Assembly: GCF_000699445.3 (NCBI RefSeq)
Contig: NC_067198.1
Coordinates: forward strand, 29,825,536 to 29,889,535
Source: Schistosoma haematobium
Taxonomy: Eukaryota; Platyhelminthes; Trematoda; Strigeidida; Schistosomatidae
Length of the DNA stretch: 64,000 nucleotides
Direction: 5' to 3'
The notes beneath the pieces were generated by a model. That model ran no database searches. It was not told the DNA's origin and saw nothing but the letters and a program-made list of their open reading frames with translations. Within the stretch, counting starts at the first letter, position 1. The number at the start of each line of letters is the position of its first letter. The position numbers and the translations under genes are program-made. Below are positions 34,111 to 45,944 of the stretch, piece after piece.

Positions 34111-35490
34111 TTAGTCCCGCATATCTATTTAAAATGGGTCCCCTAGCCCCAGGAATGGTGAAGGAGTGATAGTAGAAAAAACACATGAGAAACAGCTGAA
34201 GCATGGGTTAAGGTCTTAGATTTCCAGAATATTTACCAAAAACACTTGTAATTTTTCTGTTGTGACCTGATAAATTAGTTGCACGGTTACTTTTCACAAC
34301 TGCTGAGAAACTGCTACCCACCACTTACTTTAACAGCGGGTACAACTTGTTAGTGTATAAACAGGATAAAGACTGATAATGCATGACGCGAGAAAGAAAG
34401 TAAGACTGCAGATGAACATTTTTTAGCTTAACAAAGTAACTTCTCAGTAGATATAACTACTGTCTATAAAAACTACATAGAAATTACACTGAGTTAACTA
34501 CAATTTACTTATCTGGTCAAAAGGCATAATTAAGTTTAATTAACTAGGCAGTAATTTATATGAATTAATCAATAGGTAAATGCTTATATAAAATTTACAA
34601 TGTCAATTGATTTAACTGCGTTGACTAATAATACAATAGATTATTGAGTTGTATATATGTTTGTTCCTGACACTTCCCTATGTTATACACCCAAAAGTGA
34701 ATTAGATATTTCGAACAACTTGAGAGAAACAAACATTTTACAATGAAAAATGAGTATTGAAGTAATATCTAAGTGCCAAGTTACTTAGTTTTAGGCAATG
34801 AAAATAAAATAAAGTTTATAAAAGTTTATTTAAATTAAAAATACTTTAGTTTCTTTCTACATGATGTGATTATTGTCGTATCGTAATTCTCGCTAGAACT
34901 AAGACAAAATTAGTAGGTTATCTTAAAAGATAACTCAACTTGAATAATTTTATGACCTGATATCATCCTATGTTCAATTCATTCAATAAAAAAATTGAAT
35001 GAGTAAGTTATAAAGTTTCAACATTTACACCAATTTCTTCTATATTTAAATTTATATCTTACGATTTTAATTACATTATTTAACTGCAACAATGAAAATC
35101 GAAAATCATTTCTACCCTTCATTAATTACTGATCTGAAAAACAAAGAGATCTCAAAAGAAAGAAAGAAAAAAGACAAAAAATATATTTTAATATGGCTCA
35201 ATTTCAAATTGTTTTTTTTTCCGAATATTATAAAAGAACACAAAAACAAAATTCGTTTTAAACACCGACTTTCTATATACATCTATAAAACTAATCAATA
35301 TAACATGATGCAGTACATTATCTTGCACTCATTTACAACATGTGATTAATTACCAGAGTAAATAAACACATAAATGAAATTTACAAACATTCTTTGATCG
35401 TGTTTAGGATGATGATGAGACCTGGAATTTTGTAATATTTTGCTAATGTGGAATCCTTATTATATTTTGGGTTATTTTTAAGATTCAATT
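34111..35490. other. AT-rich intergenic DNA
   Basis: No supported gene. The Lys-rich frame at 35,092-35,349 looks like chance reading of A-rich DNA. Confidence 0.45.
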
Positions 35491-35499
35491 TATAGAATA

Positions 35500-35645
35500 T
35501 TGTTAGAGAGTGCTCGATCCTATTGCTAGTCACTATCCATCTTTTTTTATAATACCTATGACTTAAGGCAATATCGAGGCAATCCGCACACAATGCACAT
35601 ATTTCAATAAGAGATTGATTAGTTGCAGTCCTAAACATTAATGGC
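35500..35645 (+). repeat. Smalpha-like SINE tail fragment
   Basis: Shares GCTAGTCACTATCCATCTTT, AATACCTATGACTTAAGGCAA and TCAATAAGAGATTGA with the minus-strand sequence at 30,610-30,720. The hammerhead core upstream is lost. Confidence 0.6.
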
Positions 35646-35709
35646 AAGATTCAATTAAATAATTTGAAGTGGATTTATACTTCACTCCATTGCATAAACT
35701 AGTAGCTAT

Positions 35710-35905
35710 CTGGACTCAATAGCCAAGTGGATAACGTGGTGGAGTTTGGAGTGAACGATACTGGTTTCGAGTTCTAGAATGAATATAAACTGTGGAATGC
35801 AGCTACATCGATTTAACGATTCTGAAAAATGAGGAAACGCGCGTCTTGGATTCTACTGCTTGCCACTATCTATCTTTGATTATAATTGATGATACGGTTA
35901 ATAAA
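35710..35905 (+). repeat. tRNA-headed SINE with hammerhead remnant
   Basis: A box ATAGCCAAGTGGATAACG (35,719-35,737) is followed by B-box-like GGTTTCGAGTTCT. At 35,822-35,860 comes GAGGAAACGCGCGTCTTGG, the hammerhead stem III and cleavage site (GCGTC), then TACTGCTTGCCACTATC. Most of CUGAUGAG and stem II is deleted, so the ribozyme is dead. Confidence 0.6.
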
Positions 35906-36263
35906 ATTGATTAGCCGAAATCATATCACAATAATGAAACAAATTTGAATAAAATTAAAGAAAATTCGGTGAGGAAATTTCTCTTTTCGATGAAATAATT
36001 TATGTAAGCTTTACATTCCTAGTTATGCTTATTTCGTAAACATATGAGATTACATCAAAAGATGATCAGAGATATCAATGATTAAAAAAAGTTGAGTAAT
36101 GATCAAGGTGTTGGAGAAGAATTTTTAGATGGAAATAATTTATGGATCGGAAATATGGGAGGTAATTATCCCTTGACAGATATGACGATAAATGATAAAT
36201 GTAAAGATCATATTAACAAATAAATAATAATCATTGAGAATTGTTAACGAGTAGTAATAACCA

Positions 36264-37520
36264 CTTACTTACTTGCTTAATTACTTACTTACTCACTTAC
36301 TCAGTTGGGTGTTTTCATCAATGTAGATTCCATCCACTCCCAGAGCTTCTTCCTGATTTCTCCCTCCGCTATGATCTAGTTTGTTCTCTCCCACAGTAGG
36401 TTGTTGCTAATAGTGTCTGATCAACGGGTTCTAAGTATTTTGCACAGGCAGCTGTTAATAAACACTTGTATCTTCTGGATGATGACTTTCGTAATTCTCC
36501 AAGTTTCCGCCACATACAGTAGAACTGTCTTGACATTTGTATTGAAAATTCTGACCTTGGTGTTGGTTGGGAGTTGTTTTGAGTTGCAGATGTTCTTCAG
36601 TTGTAGATATGCTGCTCTTGCTTTGCCGATCCATGACTTCACATTTGTATCAAATCCATCGTGCTCATGAATGATCCTGCCCAGATATGTAGATGTTTTT
36701 ACATCATGGAAAGCTTCTCGGTCAAGTGTGATTTGATTGATGTATGTTGTGATGTATCGGAGAATCTTGCTTTTCTGTTTGTGTATGTTGATACCTACTG
36801 CTGCTGCAACTGTTCTACACTAGCCGGCGTCTAATGCATTTGCTGTTGTGCGTGCGATAGAAGAGTCAGAATTTCTGCGAAGTTCAGATTGTCCAGCTGC
36901 ATCCTAGCTGTCTATTGTATTCCGTGCTACCCTTCAGATATTGACGTCTTCATGATCCAGTCGAACACAGGGAGAAAGAGAGAGGGTAATAGCATGCAAC
37001 CTTGCCTGGCACCGGTATTTGCTTTTAAAGAGTCTGTGAGCTGTTCTCCATGCACGATTTTGCAGTTTAATCCATCATAGGAATTCCATATGGTGTTGAC
37101 TATCTTCTCGGACACGCCGGAGTGTCGAAAAAGCTTTTATAGTGTTGCCTTGTCCACGCCATCGAATGCTTTCCCGTAGTAAATGAAGTTGATGTAGAGT
37201 GATGAATTCCATTCAATTGATGGGTCCACAATGATCCGTAGCGTTGCGATTTGGTCAGTAGACGATCGATCCTTACAGAATCCATCCTGTTGATCTCGAA
37301 GTTCGGCGTCTACTGCGTCTATCATCCGGTTGAGCAACATTCAGATGAAAACCTTTGCCGATACTGACAGTAGTGTGTTGCTATGTAGTTCTCACAATTG
37401 CTCAGATCTCCTTTCTTTGGTATCTTGATGAGGTGTCCTTCTTTCCAATTTTTTGGTGGCCTTTGTACTTCATCCGAAATTCTGCCGAATAGAATGTGGA
37501 GTATCTTTCAGTCGAGAGTT
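36264..37520 (-). mobile_element. RTE-type retrotransposon 3' portion (copy R3)
   Basis: The tail (TTAC)n at 36,264-36,300 is joined to sequence about 200 bp inside the normal 3' end (compare 25,287-25,560), so the extreme C-terminus is deleted. 36,360-36,800 is almost identical to 25,570-26,010. Then follow decayed reverse transcriptase with T-G-A-R-Q-G-C-M-L-L (motif B, altered) and D-Q-Q-D-G-F-C-K-D-R-S-S-T-D-Q-I. Many stops. Confidence 0.7.
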
Positions 37521-38299
37521 TATGGAGTCCTTCATTCTGTTTAACAACACCCTGTTGAAGATCTTTCTTGGTATTGAGAGAAGAGTAATAACTTTGTAGT
37601 TCTCACACTTGCTGAGATCGCCTTTCCTTGATTTCTTGATTAGGTATCCTTCTTTTCAGTCTGTTGGTACTTGTTCCTCATCCCAAATCTTGCTGGAGAG
37701 AATGTGGAGTATCCTTGCAGTTGCCGCTACATCTGCTTTTAGTGCCTCTACTGGAATGTTGTCTGGTCCAGCTGCTTTGTCACTCTTGATTCGCCTGATG
37801 GCCATGCTGATTTCTTCAATTGTTGGTGGGCCAACATCGATTGGGAGGTCCCTGGGTGCTGCTTCGATGTTGTGTGGGTTCAATGTGGCTGGTCGATTCA
37901 AGAGTTCTTTGAAGTGTTCTACCCACCTGTTTCGTTGTTCTTCAATGTTGGTGATTACCTCTCCTTCCTTGCTTTTCACTGGTCGCTCCGGTTTACGGTG
38001 ATTTTCAGAGAGTTTCTTTGTTATGTCATACAGTTGTCTCATGTTTCCTTCTCTTGCAGCCTTTTCCGCCGTCGTTGCTAAATCTTCCACATATTTACGT
38101 TTGTCGGTTCTGATGCTCCTCTTCACTTGCTTGTTTACTTCTGTGTATTCAGCTTGTGTCTTGGCTTTTTCTGCTCTTGTTCGGCTGGTATTGATTGCTG
38201 CCTTCTTGTTCCTCCTTTCTTGAATCTTATCCAGTGAATCAACAGTGATCCATTCCTTGTCATGGTGCTTCTTGTGGCCCAGGACCTCATGACATGTTG
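37521..38299 (-). mobile_element. RTE linker segment, additional copy
   Basis: Practically identical to 40,978-41,755 and to the reverse complement of 59,975-60,752. It includes the frame E-N-H-R-K-P-E-R-P-V-K-S-K-E-G-E and A-A-G-P-D-N-I-P-V-E-A-L-K. It ends abruptly at 38,299 inside H-E-V-L-G-H-K-K, where plus-strand Penelope-like sequence begins, so it is a fragment made by rearrangement. Confidence 0.75.
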
Positions 38300-38302
38300 A
38301 AG

Positions 38303-38616
38303 TGATGGAAGAAAACACAAACAACTGCGTGATCAATCTGTCAAAACAACCACTAACAAATACAGAAGAACACCTGCTCCAAAAGGGATTAACCTACAAT
38401 ACAAGCGACGCCTCAAAACTGGAGTTCTTCGCAGCACTAGAGTCATCACTCAAAACTTCCGGGATCAGTGAAGAAACACAACAGGAAATAAGGCAAACTA
38501 TAGTACCGATGACTCAACAGGTGAAAGAAAACAACCAACCGACTCCACAAGAACAAAAGGCTTTGAAAGAACTCAGAAATAGAATGGATATTGTCATAAT
38601 ACCAGCCTATAATTAA
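38303..38616 (+). pseudogene. Penelope-like reverse transcriptase N-terminal fragment
   Basis: Reads M-E-E-N-T-N-N-C-V-I-N-L-S-K-Q-P-L-T-N-T-E-E, then L-L-Q-K-G-L-T-Y, and A-L-K-E-L-R-N-R-M-D-I-V-I-I-P-A before it is cut at 38,612. PLE proteins typically show N-L-S-K..L-T..E....K-G-L-N-F and L-R...D-I-V-I-L-P-A-D-K-G here. It is identical to the minus-strand copy at 39,075-39,386 and to the copy at 63,628. Confidence 0.7.
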
Positions 38617-39073
38617 TAATATGAAATTGTTATCACTCAAATTTTATACAAATTGTCGTTGATTTTTGTCTCTGTTATTGGTGCTTTGTTTTTTTACGTT
38701 ATCCACTGCCTGCACACGTTCCGGATAATTATAGGTTCATCATCATAAAACGATCTTTCGTATAACTAGATAAGTAAAAGGCATCAGAAAACAATGACAG
38801 GATTGCAACGGAGATGATACTGCATCATGAAAATCCTTAAATTTACGATAGAGTATTCATGAGCAACTGTTTTTTTAAGTGTATAACTAATTTATAGGTG
38901 ACTATAAATATCAATTATTAGGAGAACTAACTCAATGATGAACCTATAATTATCCGGAACGTGTGCAGGCAGTGGATAACGTAAAAAAAACAAAGCACCA
39001 ATAACAGAGACAAAATCAACGACAATTTGTATAAAATTTGAGTGATAACAATTTCATATTATTAATTATAGGC
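38613..39073. mobile_element. Hairpin element with about 130-bp terminal inverted repeats (MITE-like)
   Basis: The left end TATAATTAATAATATGAAAT mirrors the right end ATTTCATATTATTAATTATA, and the inverted match continues for about 130 bp. It is non-coding. Two more copies, lacking the left terminal repeat, sit at 42,737-43,075 and, inverted, 58,645-58,985. Because the flanks here are themselves palindromic, a target-site duplication cannot be judged. Confidence 0.65.
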
Positions 39074-39074
39074 T

Positions 39075-39416
39075 GGTATTATGACAATATCCATTCTATT
39101 TCTGAGTTCTTTCAAAGCCTTTTGTTCTTGTGGAGTCGGTTGGTTGTTTTCTTTCACCTGTTGAGTCATCGGTACTATAGTTTGCCTTATTTCCTGTTGT
39201 GTTTCTTCACTGATCCCGGAAGTTTTGAGTGATGACTCTAGTGCTGCGAAGAACTCCAGTTTTGAGGCGTCGCTTGTATTGTAGGTTAATCCCTTTTGGA
39301 GCAGGTGTTCTTCTGTATTTGTTAGTGGTTGTTTTGACAGATTGATCACGCAGTTGTTTGTGTTTTCTTCCATCAAAATCATTCACCTGAACTACAAATC
39401 TTCCCCACCACCTCAA
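39075..39416 (-). pseudogene. Penelope-like reverse transcriptase N-terminal fragment (left arm copy)
   Basis: The same sequence as 63,594-63,938 in inverse orientation, open from M-I-L-M-E-E-N to P-A. It is cut at 39,072 where the hairpin element begins. Confidence 0.7.
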
Positions 39417-40560
39417 AGTTCTATGATCTTAATACGCATCTAGAAGTCTTACCATTCTTGTTATTCAATACTTACTTTAAGAAATGTTTATTACGAACAT
39501 TTGGGAATTGTTGTCATCTTGCCAGTAAGTAATTATAAGAGATAAATAGTAATTACCTGGTCTATAACGAAACAACAAGAATCGTTAAAATATAAAAAAT
39601 TACACATTACTATAGACTGAATTACGATCGCTATGATGTTTCTCAACGTTATATTTACCTATTTACCTATTGCAACAATATTTCACTTCTAAATCAATTA
39701 ATTCCTCAGGTAGTATAGTTGGATTTAATACACTGTTGTACATTATTACGTAACATCAAATACCAATCAGATTTATCATGTCACATGTATTCTCTATAAT
39801 ATCAACTCTTTAATTACTGGATAGTACGGTGTCATATAATTTTAACTCTTGAATGTGTATTTCATGATGATCAGTCGTTTGTTGGTCATCTCACGTCAGT
39901 ACTGGCTGAAAGATCATCAAATATCATTAACCTTAAAAGGATGTAAATAGAATGATATTTTTCTACTACGAGTTAGTTACTCTCTTTATCAGTTACAATC
40001 TATAGGGTGGGTAATTATAAATTAAAATACTGTTTTTTGTTATTGGATAACTACTCTTCCTACCATATAATAAGTGAATCATTACTACCGTTTCTTAAAC
40101 CTAGTTAATAATGCAATGATAATATATATTTATATGTATACCGTTGAGAGAAACTTTCACAATACATTCTGGGTGGTTCTAAGTATAACATAAATTCAGA
40201 ATGACTCAGTCACTTTATATTTCCGATTCTCTGAATTACTCAAGTATACCTGGTTGTTCTAGTCGGACCAGTTTTTTCCACATTGTTTCCTGTTGGCTAT
40301 TTATGGGCAGAATTACTTTCTTGCCTTAAATTTCCAGATTCCTACAAATTATGTTAATGACAACAACTTTTCCAAGGCCATGTAAAAATGGATGAATATG
40401 CTGTCATGTAAGCAGTACCATCTGTTTAATTATCTTAATGAATTCAAACACTATTATTACAACACCATTTACAAAATAAGGCAAATTTGTTTTGTTTATT
40501 ATCTCATATCTCATCAGAAGTATAGTACATGAATATGTAAGTAATAGATGTGAATGAAGC
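39417..40560 (-). other. Region upstream of the Penelope-like frame
   Basis: AT-rich, non-coding, and matched by 62,451-63,593 in the right arm. It may be the 5' region of the Penelope-like element or host DNA duplicated with it; the sequence alone does not decide. Confidence 0.5.
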
Positions 40561-42665
40561 ATCCTGGCTGTCCATTGTATCCCGTGCTTCTCTTCAGATG
40601 TTGACGTCTTCATGATCCAGTCGATCACCAGGAGAAAGAGAAAGGGTGAGAGTAAGCAACCTTGCCTAACACCGGTCTTCACTTTGAACGACTTTGTCAA
40701 CTGTCCTCCATGCACAATTTTGCAGTGTAATCCATTATATGAACTCTATATGATATTGACTATCTTCTGAGGCACGCCGTAGTGTCGAAGAAGTTTCCAT
40801 AGGGTTGTTCTGTCCACACTGTCAAATGCTTTTTCGTAGTCAATGAAGTTGATGTAGAGTGATGAATTCCATTCAATTGATTGTTCCAAAATGATCCGTA
40901 GAGATGCGATTTGGTCTGTACACGATCTAACCTTACGGAATCCTGCCTGTTGGTCACGAAGCTGGGCGTCTACGCAGTCCTTCATCCTGTTTAGCAATAC
41001 CCTGTTGAAGACCTTTCTTGGTATTGAGAGAAGAGTAATAACTTTGTAGTTCTCACACTTGCTGAGATCGCCTTTCCTTGATTTCTTGATTAGGTATCCT
41101 TCTTTTCAGTCTGTTGGTACTTGTTCCTCATCCCAAATCTTGCTGGAGAGAATGTGGAGTATCCTTGCAGTTGCCGCTACATCTGCTTTTAGTGCCTCTA
41201 CTGGAATGTTGTCTGGTCCAGCTGCTTTGTCACTCTTGATTCGCCTGATGGCCATGCTGATTTCTTCAATTGTTGGTGGGCCAACATCGATTGGGAGGTC
41301 CCTGGGTGCTGCTTCGATGTTGTGTGGGTTCAATGTGGCTGGTCGATTCAAGAGTTCTTTGAAGTGTTCTACCCACCTGTTTCGTTGTTCTTCAATGTTG
41401 GTGATTACCTCTCCTTCCTTGCTTTTCACTGGTCGCTCCGGTTTACGGTGATTTTCAGAGAGTTTCTTTGTTATGTCATACAGTTGTCTCATGTTTCCTT
41501 CTCTTGCAGCCTTTTCCGCCGTCGTTGCTAAATCTTCCACATATTTACGTTTGTCGGTTCTGATGCTCCTCTTCACTTGCTTGTTTACTTCTGTGTATTC
41601 AGCTTGTGTCTTGGCTTTTTCTGCTCTTGTTCGGCTGGTATTGATTGCTGCCTTCTTGTTCCTCCTTTCTTGAATCTTATCCAGTGAATCAACAGTGATC
41701 CATTCCTTGTCATGGTGCTTCTTGTGGCCCAGGATCTCATGACATGTTGAAGTAATTGCCTCTTTGATCGCCTTCCAGTTGCTCTCCATAGTAGTTTCTT
41801 CTTCATTGAGTAGATCATGAAAGGCCTGGAACTTATTGCTGAGGACTATCTTGAATTTGTTGAGTTTGTCAGTATCCCGAAGAAAAGTCGTGTTCAACTT
41901 TTGTGATATTGTCCCCCCTCATTGTCCGGTGCTTTTTGAGTTTATATTTCATCTTGTCGACCAGCAAGTGATGATTTGATGCTATATCAGCTCCTCTCTT
42001 GGTTCTCACGTCTTCCGTCGTCCTCCTGAACTTTTGTTGATGCAGATATAGTCGATGTGGTTCAGTGAATTGTGATCCGGTGAAGTCCATGTGGTTTTGT
42101 GTATGCGTTTATGTGGGAATATAGTGCCACCTATGACCAGTTTATTGAATGCACCTATGTTTGCAAATCTCTCACCATTTTCGTTCCTTTCTCCCAGTCC
42201 ATGTCGTCTCATGATGTTTTCACATTCGGTGTTTTCCATTACAATTTTGGCATTGAAATCTCCCATCAGAATGATCAAGTCGTTTGTTGGGTATTTCTCA
42301 ATGATTGACTGCAACCCATCGTAGAATTCATCTTTAATGTCTTCATTGTAGTCGTTGGTAGGCGCATAGCATTAGATGACGTTCAAGGTAATGCCCTCTT
42401 TCTTTGTTTTGAAGGAGGCTTTGGTGATCCTGGGTCCACGGGATTCCTATCCTATAAGTGCATTTTGTGCTTGGTTTGATGGCATCAATGCAACTCCTTA
42501 TGTATGTGGAGTATTTTCTTTTTCGTGGCCAGAGTATAACAGCAGCTATCCTGAAGCTATTCTTTGTTGTCCAACCTGCATCCAATGCGTTTCACTGATT
42601 CCAAGCACCTCCAGGTTGTATGTTTCATTTCGGCAACAATTTGGATGACTCTCTCTCTCTCCTTC
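40561..42665 (-). mobile_element. RTE-type retrotransposon copy R4 (3'-truncated, left arm)
   Basis: From the 5' end (42,665): endonuclease N-terminus with several stops, frame 42,006-42,314 with I-L-M-G-D-F-N-A-K-I, linker 41,106-41,897, then reverse transcriptase up to just before motif C, ending at G-I-Q-W-T-A. There it is cut at 40,560, so the F-A-D-D motif and C-terminus are gone. It is the partner of 59,040-61,162. The G run in the linker has 6 G against 8 in the right arm, shifting the frame. Confidence 0.8.
41106..41897 (-). pseudogene. RTE linker and reverse transcriptase start (copy R4)
   Basis: 263 codons, charged and Lys/Glu-rich, with W-I-T-V-D-S-L-D-K-I-Q-E-R, Y-D-I-T-K-K-L-S-E-N, R-W-V-E-H-F-K-E-L-L-N-R-P and A-A-G-P-D-N-I-P. 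It differs from the right arm by R against Q in M-A-I-R-(R/Q)-I-K and ends at the same T-D stop. No catalytic residue lies in this part. Confidence 0.7.
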
Positions 42666-42736
42666 TCTTTATTCAGTAACACAATAGGCTGCTTGAATTC
42701 TGAACACTAATTCATACATAAGTTACCACCGACAGA

Positions 42737-43075
42737 GATTATCATCATAAAACGATCTTTCGTATAACTAGATAAGTAAAAGGCATCAGAAAACAATGAC
42801 AGGATTGCAACGGAGATGATACTGCATCATGAAAATCCTTAAATTTACGATAGAGTATTCATGAGCAACTGTTTTTTAAGTGTATAACTAATTTATAGGT
42901 GACTATAAATATCAATTATTAGGAGAACTAACTCAATGATGAACCTATAATTATCCGGAACGTGTGCAGGCAGTGGATAACGTAAAAAAACAAAGCACCA
43001 ATAACAGAGACAAAAATCAACGACAATTTGTATAAAATTTGAGTGATAACAATTTCATAATATTAATTATAGTAG
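42737..43075. mobile_element. Hairpin element, copy lacking its left terminal repeat
   Basis: Matches 38,735-39,070 from CATCATAAAACGATC to ATTAATTATA. It lies between two divergently oriented RTE copies. Confidence 0.65.
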
Positions 43076-43099
43076 GATAGGAGCAAACAAGAATGCTCT

Positions 43100-45325
43100 T
43101 AAAATTTTGTCACTACTGCTTTATGAACTGAGTCCACCTGTAGCTCTCCTAGGTCTGCTGCCGGTTCCAAGCCATGGTAAAGGAGGAGGGTTTGGCATGA
43201 GGTCGGCAACCTCATCCCGTAGAAAACAACTTACCTAAATAAACGAAAATCAGATTAAACAAATTAAAGCCATTTAAACGCTGAACTCCAAGTTCAAAGA
43301 ACAATTGTTACGCCTCATGATCAAAGCCCAGATTCTTAAGAACTTATGAGTCCGATGCGCCCTCTAACAACCAGAACTACAATCAACATAGGTACATAGG
43401 ATATCCGTACAATATAGGCGATCTGAGGGACCAAGCGAATAGCTGCAGTAATGATGAGATACAACTCGATAGAAGTCGGAACCAGTGAAACCCATAAGAC
43501 CTAGGCTGGACAACAAAAATTAATTACGAGAATGCTACTGCTATACTATGGTCACGGAGAATAAAATGCTCCACTCACTCAGAGAGGTGCTCAAGGAAAT
43601 GTTGTCCGAGGAGGCATGAGTCACACTTATAGGAAGGAAATCTCATGGATTCAGGGTCATCAAAGCATCTTTCAAAACAAAGTAGGAGCGTTTCACAATG
43701 AATGCTATCCAATGCTATGCACAAACCAATCATAGCAATGACGACGATAAATGTCAATTCTACTTGAGGCTGCAATCGATCATATCGAAGTGCGCAGGAA
43801 ACAACATAACAATTCTGATGGCAGACCTAAACGTAAAAAGCGGAATGGACCACACCGGATATGAAGATAACATGGGATGACATGGACTGACTAGAAGAAA
43901 GGAACCAGAATGACGTGATATTTGCGGATCTATGTGAATTCAACAAATTGGTAATAGGCGGCACAATATCCTCACACAAACACATGCACAAAGCTACATT
44001 GGTTACAGGATTAACTGAAATTAGAGGAAACTACTATGGAGGATAATTGGAAAGGGGTCAAAGAAGCATTAACGTCAACGTTGTCACTGAAACAATGACG
44101 GAAGATAGCAGGATGACCGGCCATCAGACGACTGAAGAACGAGAAAGCAACAGGACCTGACGATATAAAAGCTGATGCACTGAAGTCACACATAGAAATA
44201 ACTGCAAACATTCTTCACACGCTGTTCAGGAAGATTTGGGAGAAAGAACAAATGCCATCGACAAACTGGAAAGAAGGACACCTCATCAAGATACCAAAGA
44301 AAGGAGATCTGAGTAAATGTGAGAACTACATAGCAACACACTACTGTCAGTATCGGCAAAGGTTTTCAACAGAGTGTTGCTCAACCGGATGATAGACGCA
44401 GTAGACGCCGAACTTCGAGATCAACAGGATGGATTCTGTAAGGATCGATCGTCTACTGACCAAATCGCAACGCTACGGATCATTGTGGACCCATCAATTG
44501 AATGGAATTCATCACTATACACCAACTTCATAGACTGTGAGAAAGCGTTTGACAGTGTCGATAGAAGAATATACTGGAAACTTCTTCAACACAATGGAAA
44601 ACCATCAACTTTATGCAGAATTCATTCGACGGACTACACTGAGAAGTGGTGCATTGAGGACAGCTGATAGATGCAATCTAAGTGGGGACCGGAGTCAGAC
44701 AGAGCTGCATACTCTTCTCCTTTCTCTTCCTTCTGGTAGTTGACTGGATTGTGAAAAGCCCCTTATCTGACAGGAAGCACGGAATACAATGGACATATTG
44801 GATGCAGCTAGACTATTTGAACTTCACAGTTGACCTGGTTGCTCTATCCCATACACGCCAGCATATGCAGATGAAGACAACTGGTGAAGCAGCAGCCTCT
44901 GCATCGGTGTACCTCAACATAAACAGAGGAAGAATCAAGATCGTCAAATACAACACGGAGAACACCGATGCAATTAAACTTGATAGAGAAACATTGGAAG
45001 AGGTGGAAACTTTGTCGTTGCTTTGAGAGGACAAATCAACCTCCAGCTAAGGAGGAAATTATGAAAAGACGTTGGAAGTGGATAGGATATACATTACGGA
45101 AATCACCAAACTGCATCATGAGGAGAGCCCTAACGTGGAATTCTGAATGAAAACTGAAAACTGTCAGGCCGAAGAACACACTGCGTTGGGAATTGAAAGC
45201 AGACATGAAAAGGGTGAATAGTAACTGGAAAGGATTTTCCAGAATAGAGTTGTATGGAGAGTGCTGATGTGCGGCCTATGTTCCTCCACGAGAGTTAACA
45301 GGCGTCAGTATGTAAGTAATTAAGC
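43100..45325 (+). mobile_element. RTE-type retrotransposon copy R5
   Basis: Plus strand: 5' leader (43,130-43,400), endonuclease with stops and frameshifts (43,440-44,040, containing I-L-M-A-D-L-N-V-K-S), deletion of the rest of endonuclease and linker, then reverse transcriptase from about 44,100. Motif A region F-I-D-C-E-K-A-F-D-S-V-D is intact; motif C reads F-T-V-D (44,823-44,834) instead of F-A-D-D. The 3' end is near 45,320 (GTATGTAAGTAA). 5' part 43,100-44,598 recurs inverted at 57,120-58,620. Closest relative of copy R1. Confidence 0.75.
44374..44667 (+). pseudogene. Reverse transcriptase fragment of copy R5
   Basis: Open over R-D-Q-Q-D-G-F-C-K-D-R-S-S-T-D-Q-I and F-I-D-C-E-K-A-F-D-S-V-D (motif A, Asp present). 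The frame is lost at about 44,600. Confidence 0.65.
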
Positions 45326-45944
45326 TTTTTGAACTGTTAACAAAGAGGCTAGAGTATGATTACATAAGGTACAGAGCTGATATATTTTGATGACTATAGT
45401 AGATAAGTAATTTTATTCAACAAAATGATTTTGGTCAACACCATAACACATTTCCGAATTAACAGTCATTCAGTATACGGGACACAATTTATGCTTGAAG
45501 AAATATCATTTTTATAATGTAATAATACAATACTCGATCCGAAACCTGTTAGTCATGTGGATCAGTTGAGTTGAGACGAGGAGAACATTTATCATCGTCT
45601 TTAATCTACTTTTTGAGAAACAACATAATTGTTCTGACAAAACAATTAAATTTCTCATACGTATAATTAATACTTTTGAAGTACGAAGTAAACTTAAAGT
45701 CCACCACCTATAGTAGTAAACCTAATTAGAAATATAAGATTAGTCTTGATAAAAAATGTGTTTTGTGCTCAGAAAAAGTACTAAATAATAAAGGCGCCCA
45801 AGCAGAGATCACAAGCATTAAAATGCATGATTTTCATATTTAGTGAATGAAAATGTTTCGCTGTTATACGGATAGATTGTTAAATGGTTATACCCCGTAA
45901 TTCAGCGTCCTATGAAAATTAATACTTGTTTATTTTGACAGTTT
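45326..45944. other. AT-rich DNA
   Basis: Nothing recognisable. Confidence 0.4.

Larger units (their letters stand above)
38299..39386. repeat. 1.09-kb palindrome: Penelope-like fragments around a hairpin element
   Basis: 38,299-38,744 is the reverse complement of about 38,930-39,386, differing by single-base length changes in homopolymers (7 T against 8 A; 5 T against 4 A). The outer about 310 bp of each arm is Penelope-like coding sequence; the inner about 130 bp is the terminal repeat of a separate element. The centre (38,745-38,929) is unique. Confidence 0.85.
39072..44598. repeat. Left arm of a large inverted repeat
   Basis: Reverse complement of 57,120-63,938. Order: Penelope-like N-terminus (-), its upstream region, RTE copy R4 (-), hairpin element, RTE copy R5 (+, 5' part). 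Relative to the right arm it lacks 61,163-62,450 (junction at 40,560/40,561). Length 5,527 bp against 5,531 bp in the right arm after removing that gap. Confidence 0.85.

Noticed and set aside
35092..35349. Lys-rich 85-codon frame
   Set aside because: A-rich DNA read by chance; low-complexity, no partner motifs.
36240..36300. Short TTAC repeats as a possible CRISPR or telomere-like array
   Set aside because: They are the simple tails of RTE elements (also at 25,294, 33,558 and 61,960).
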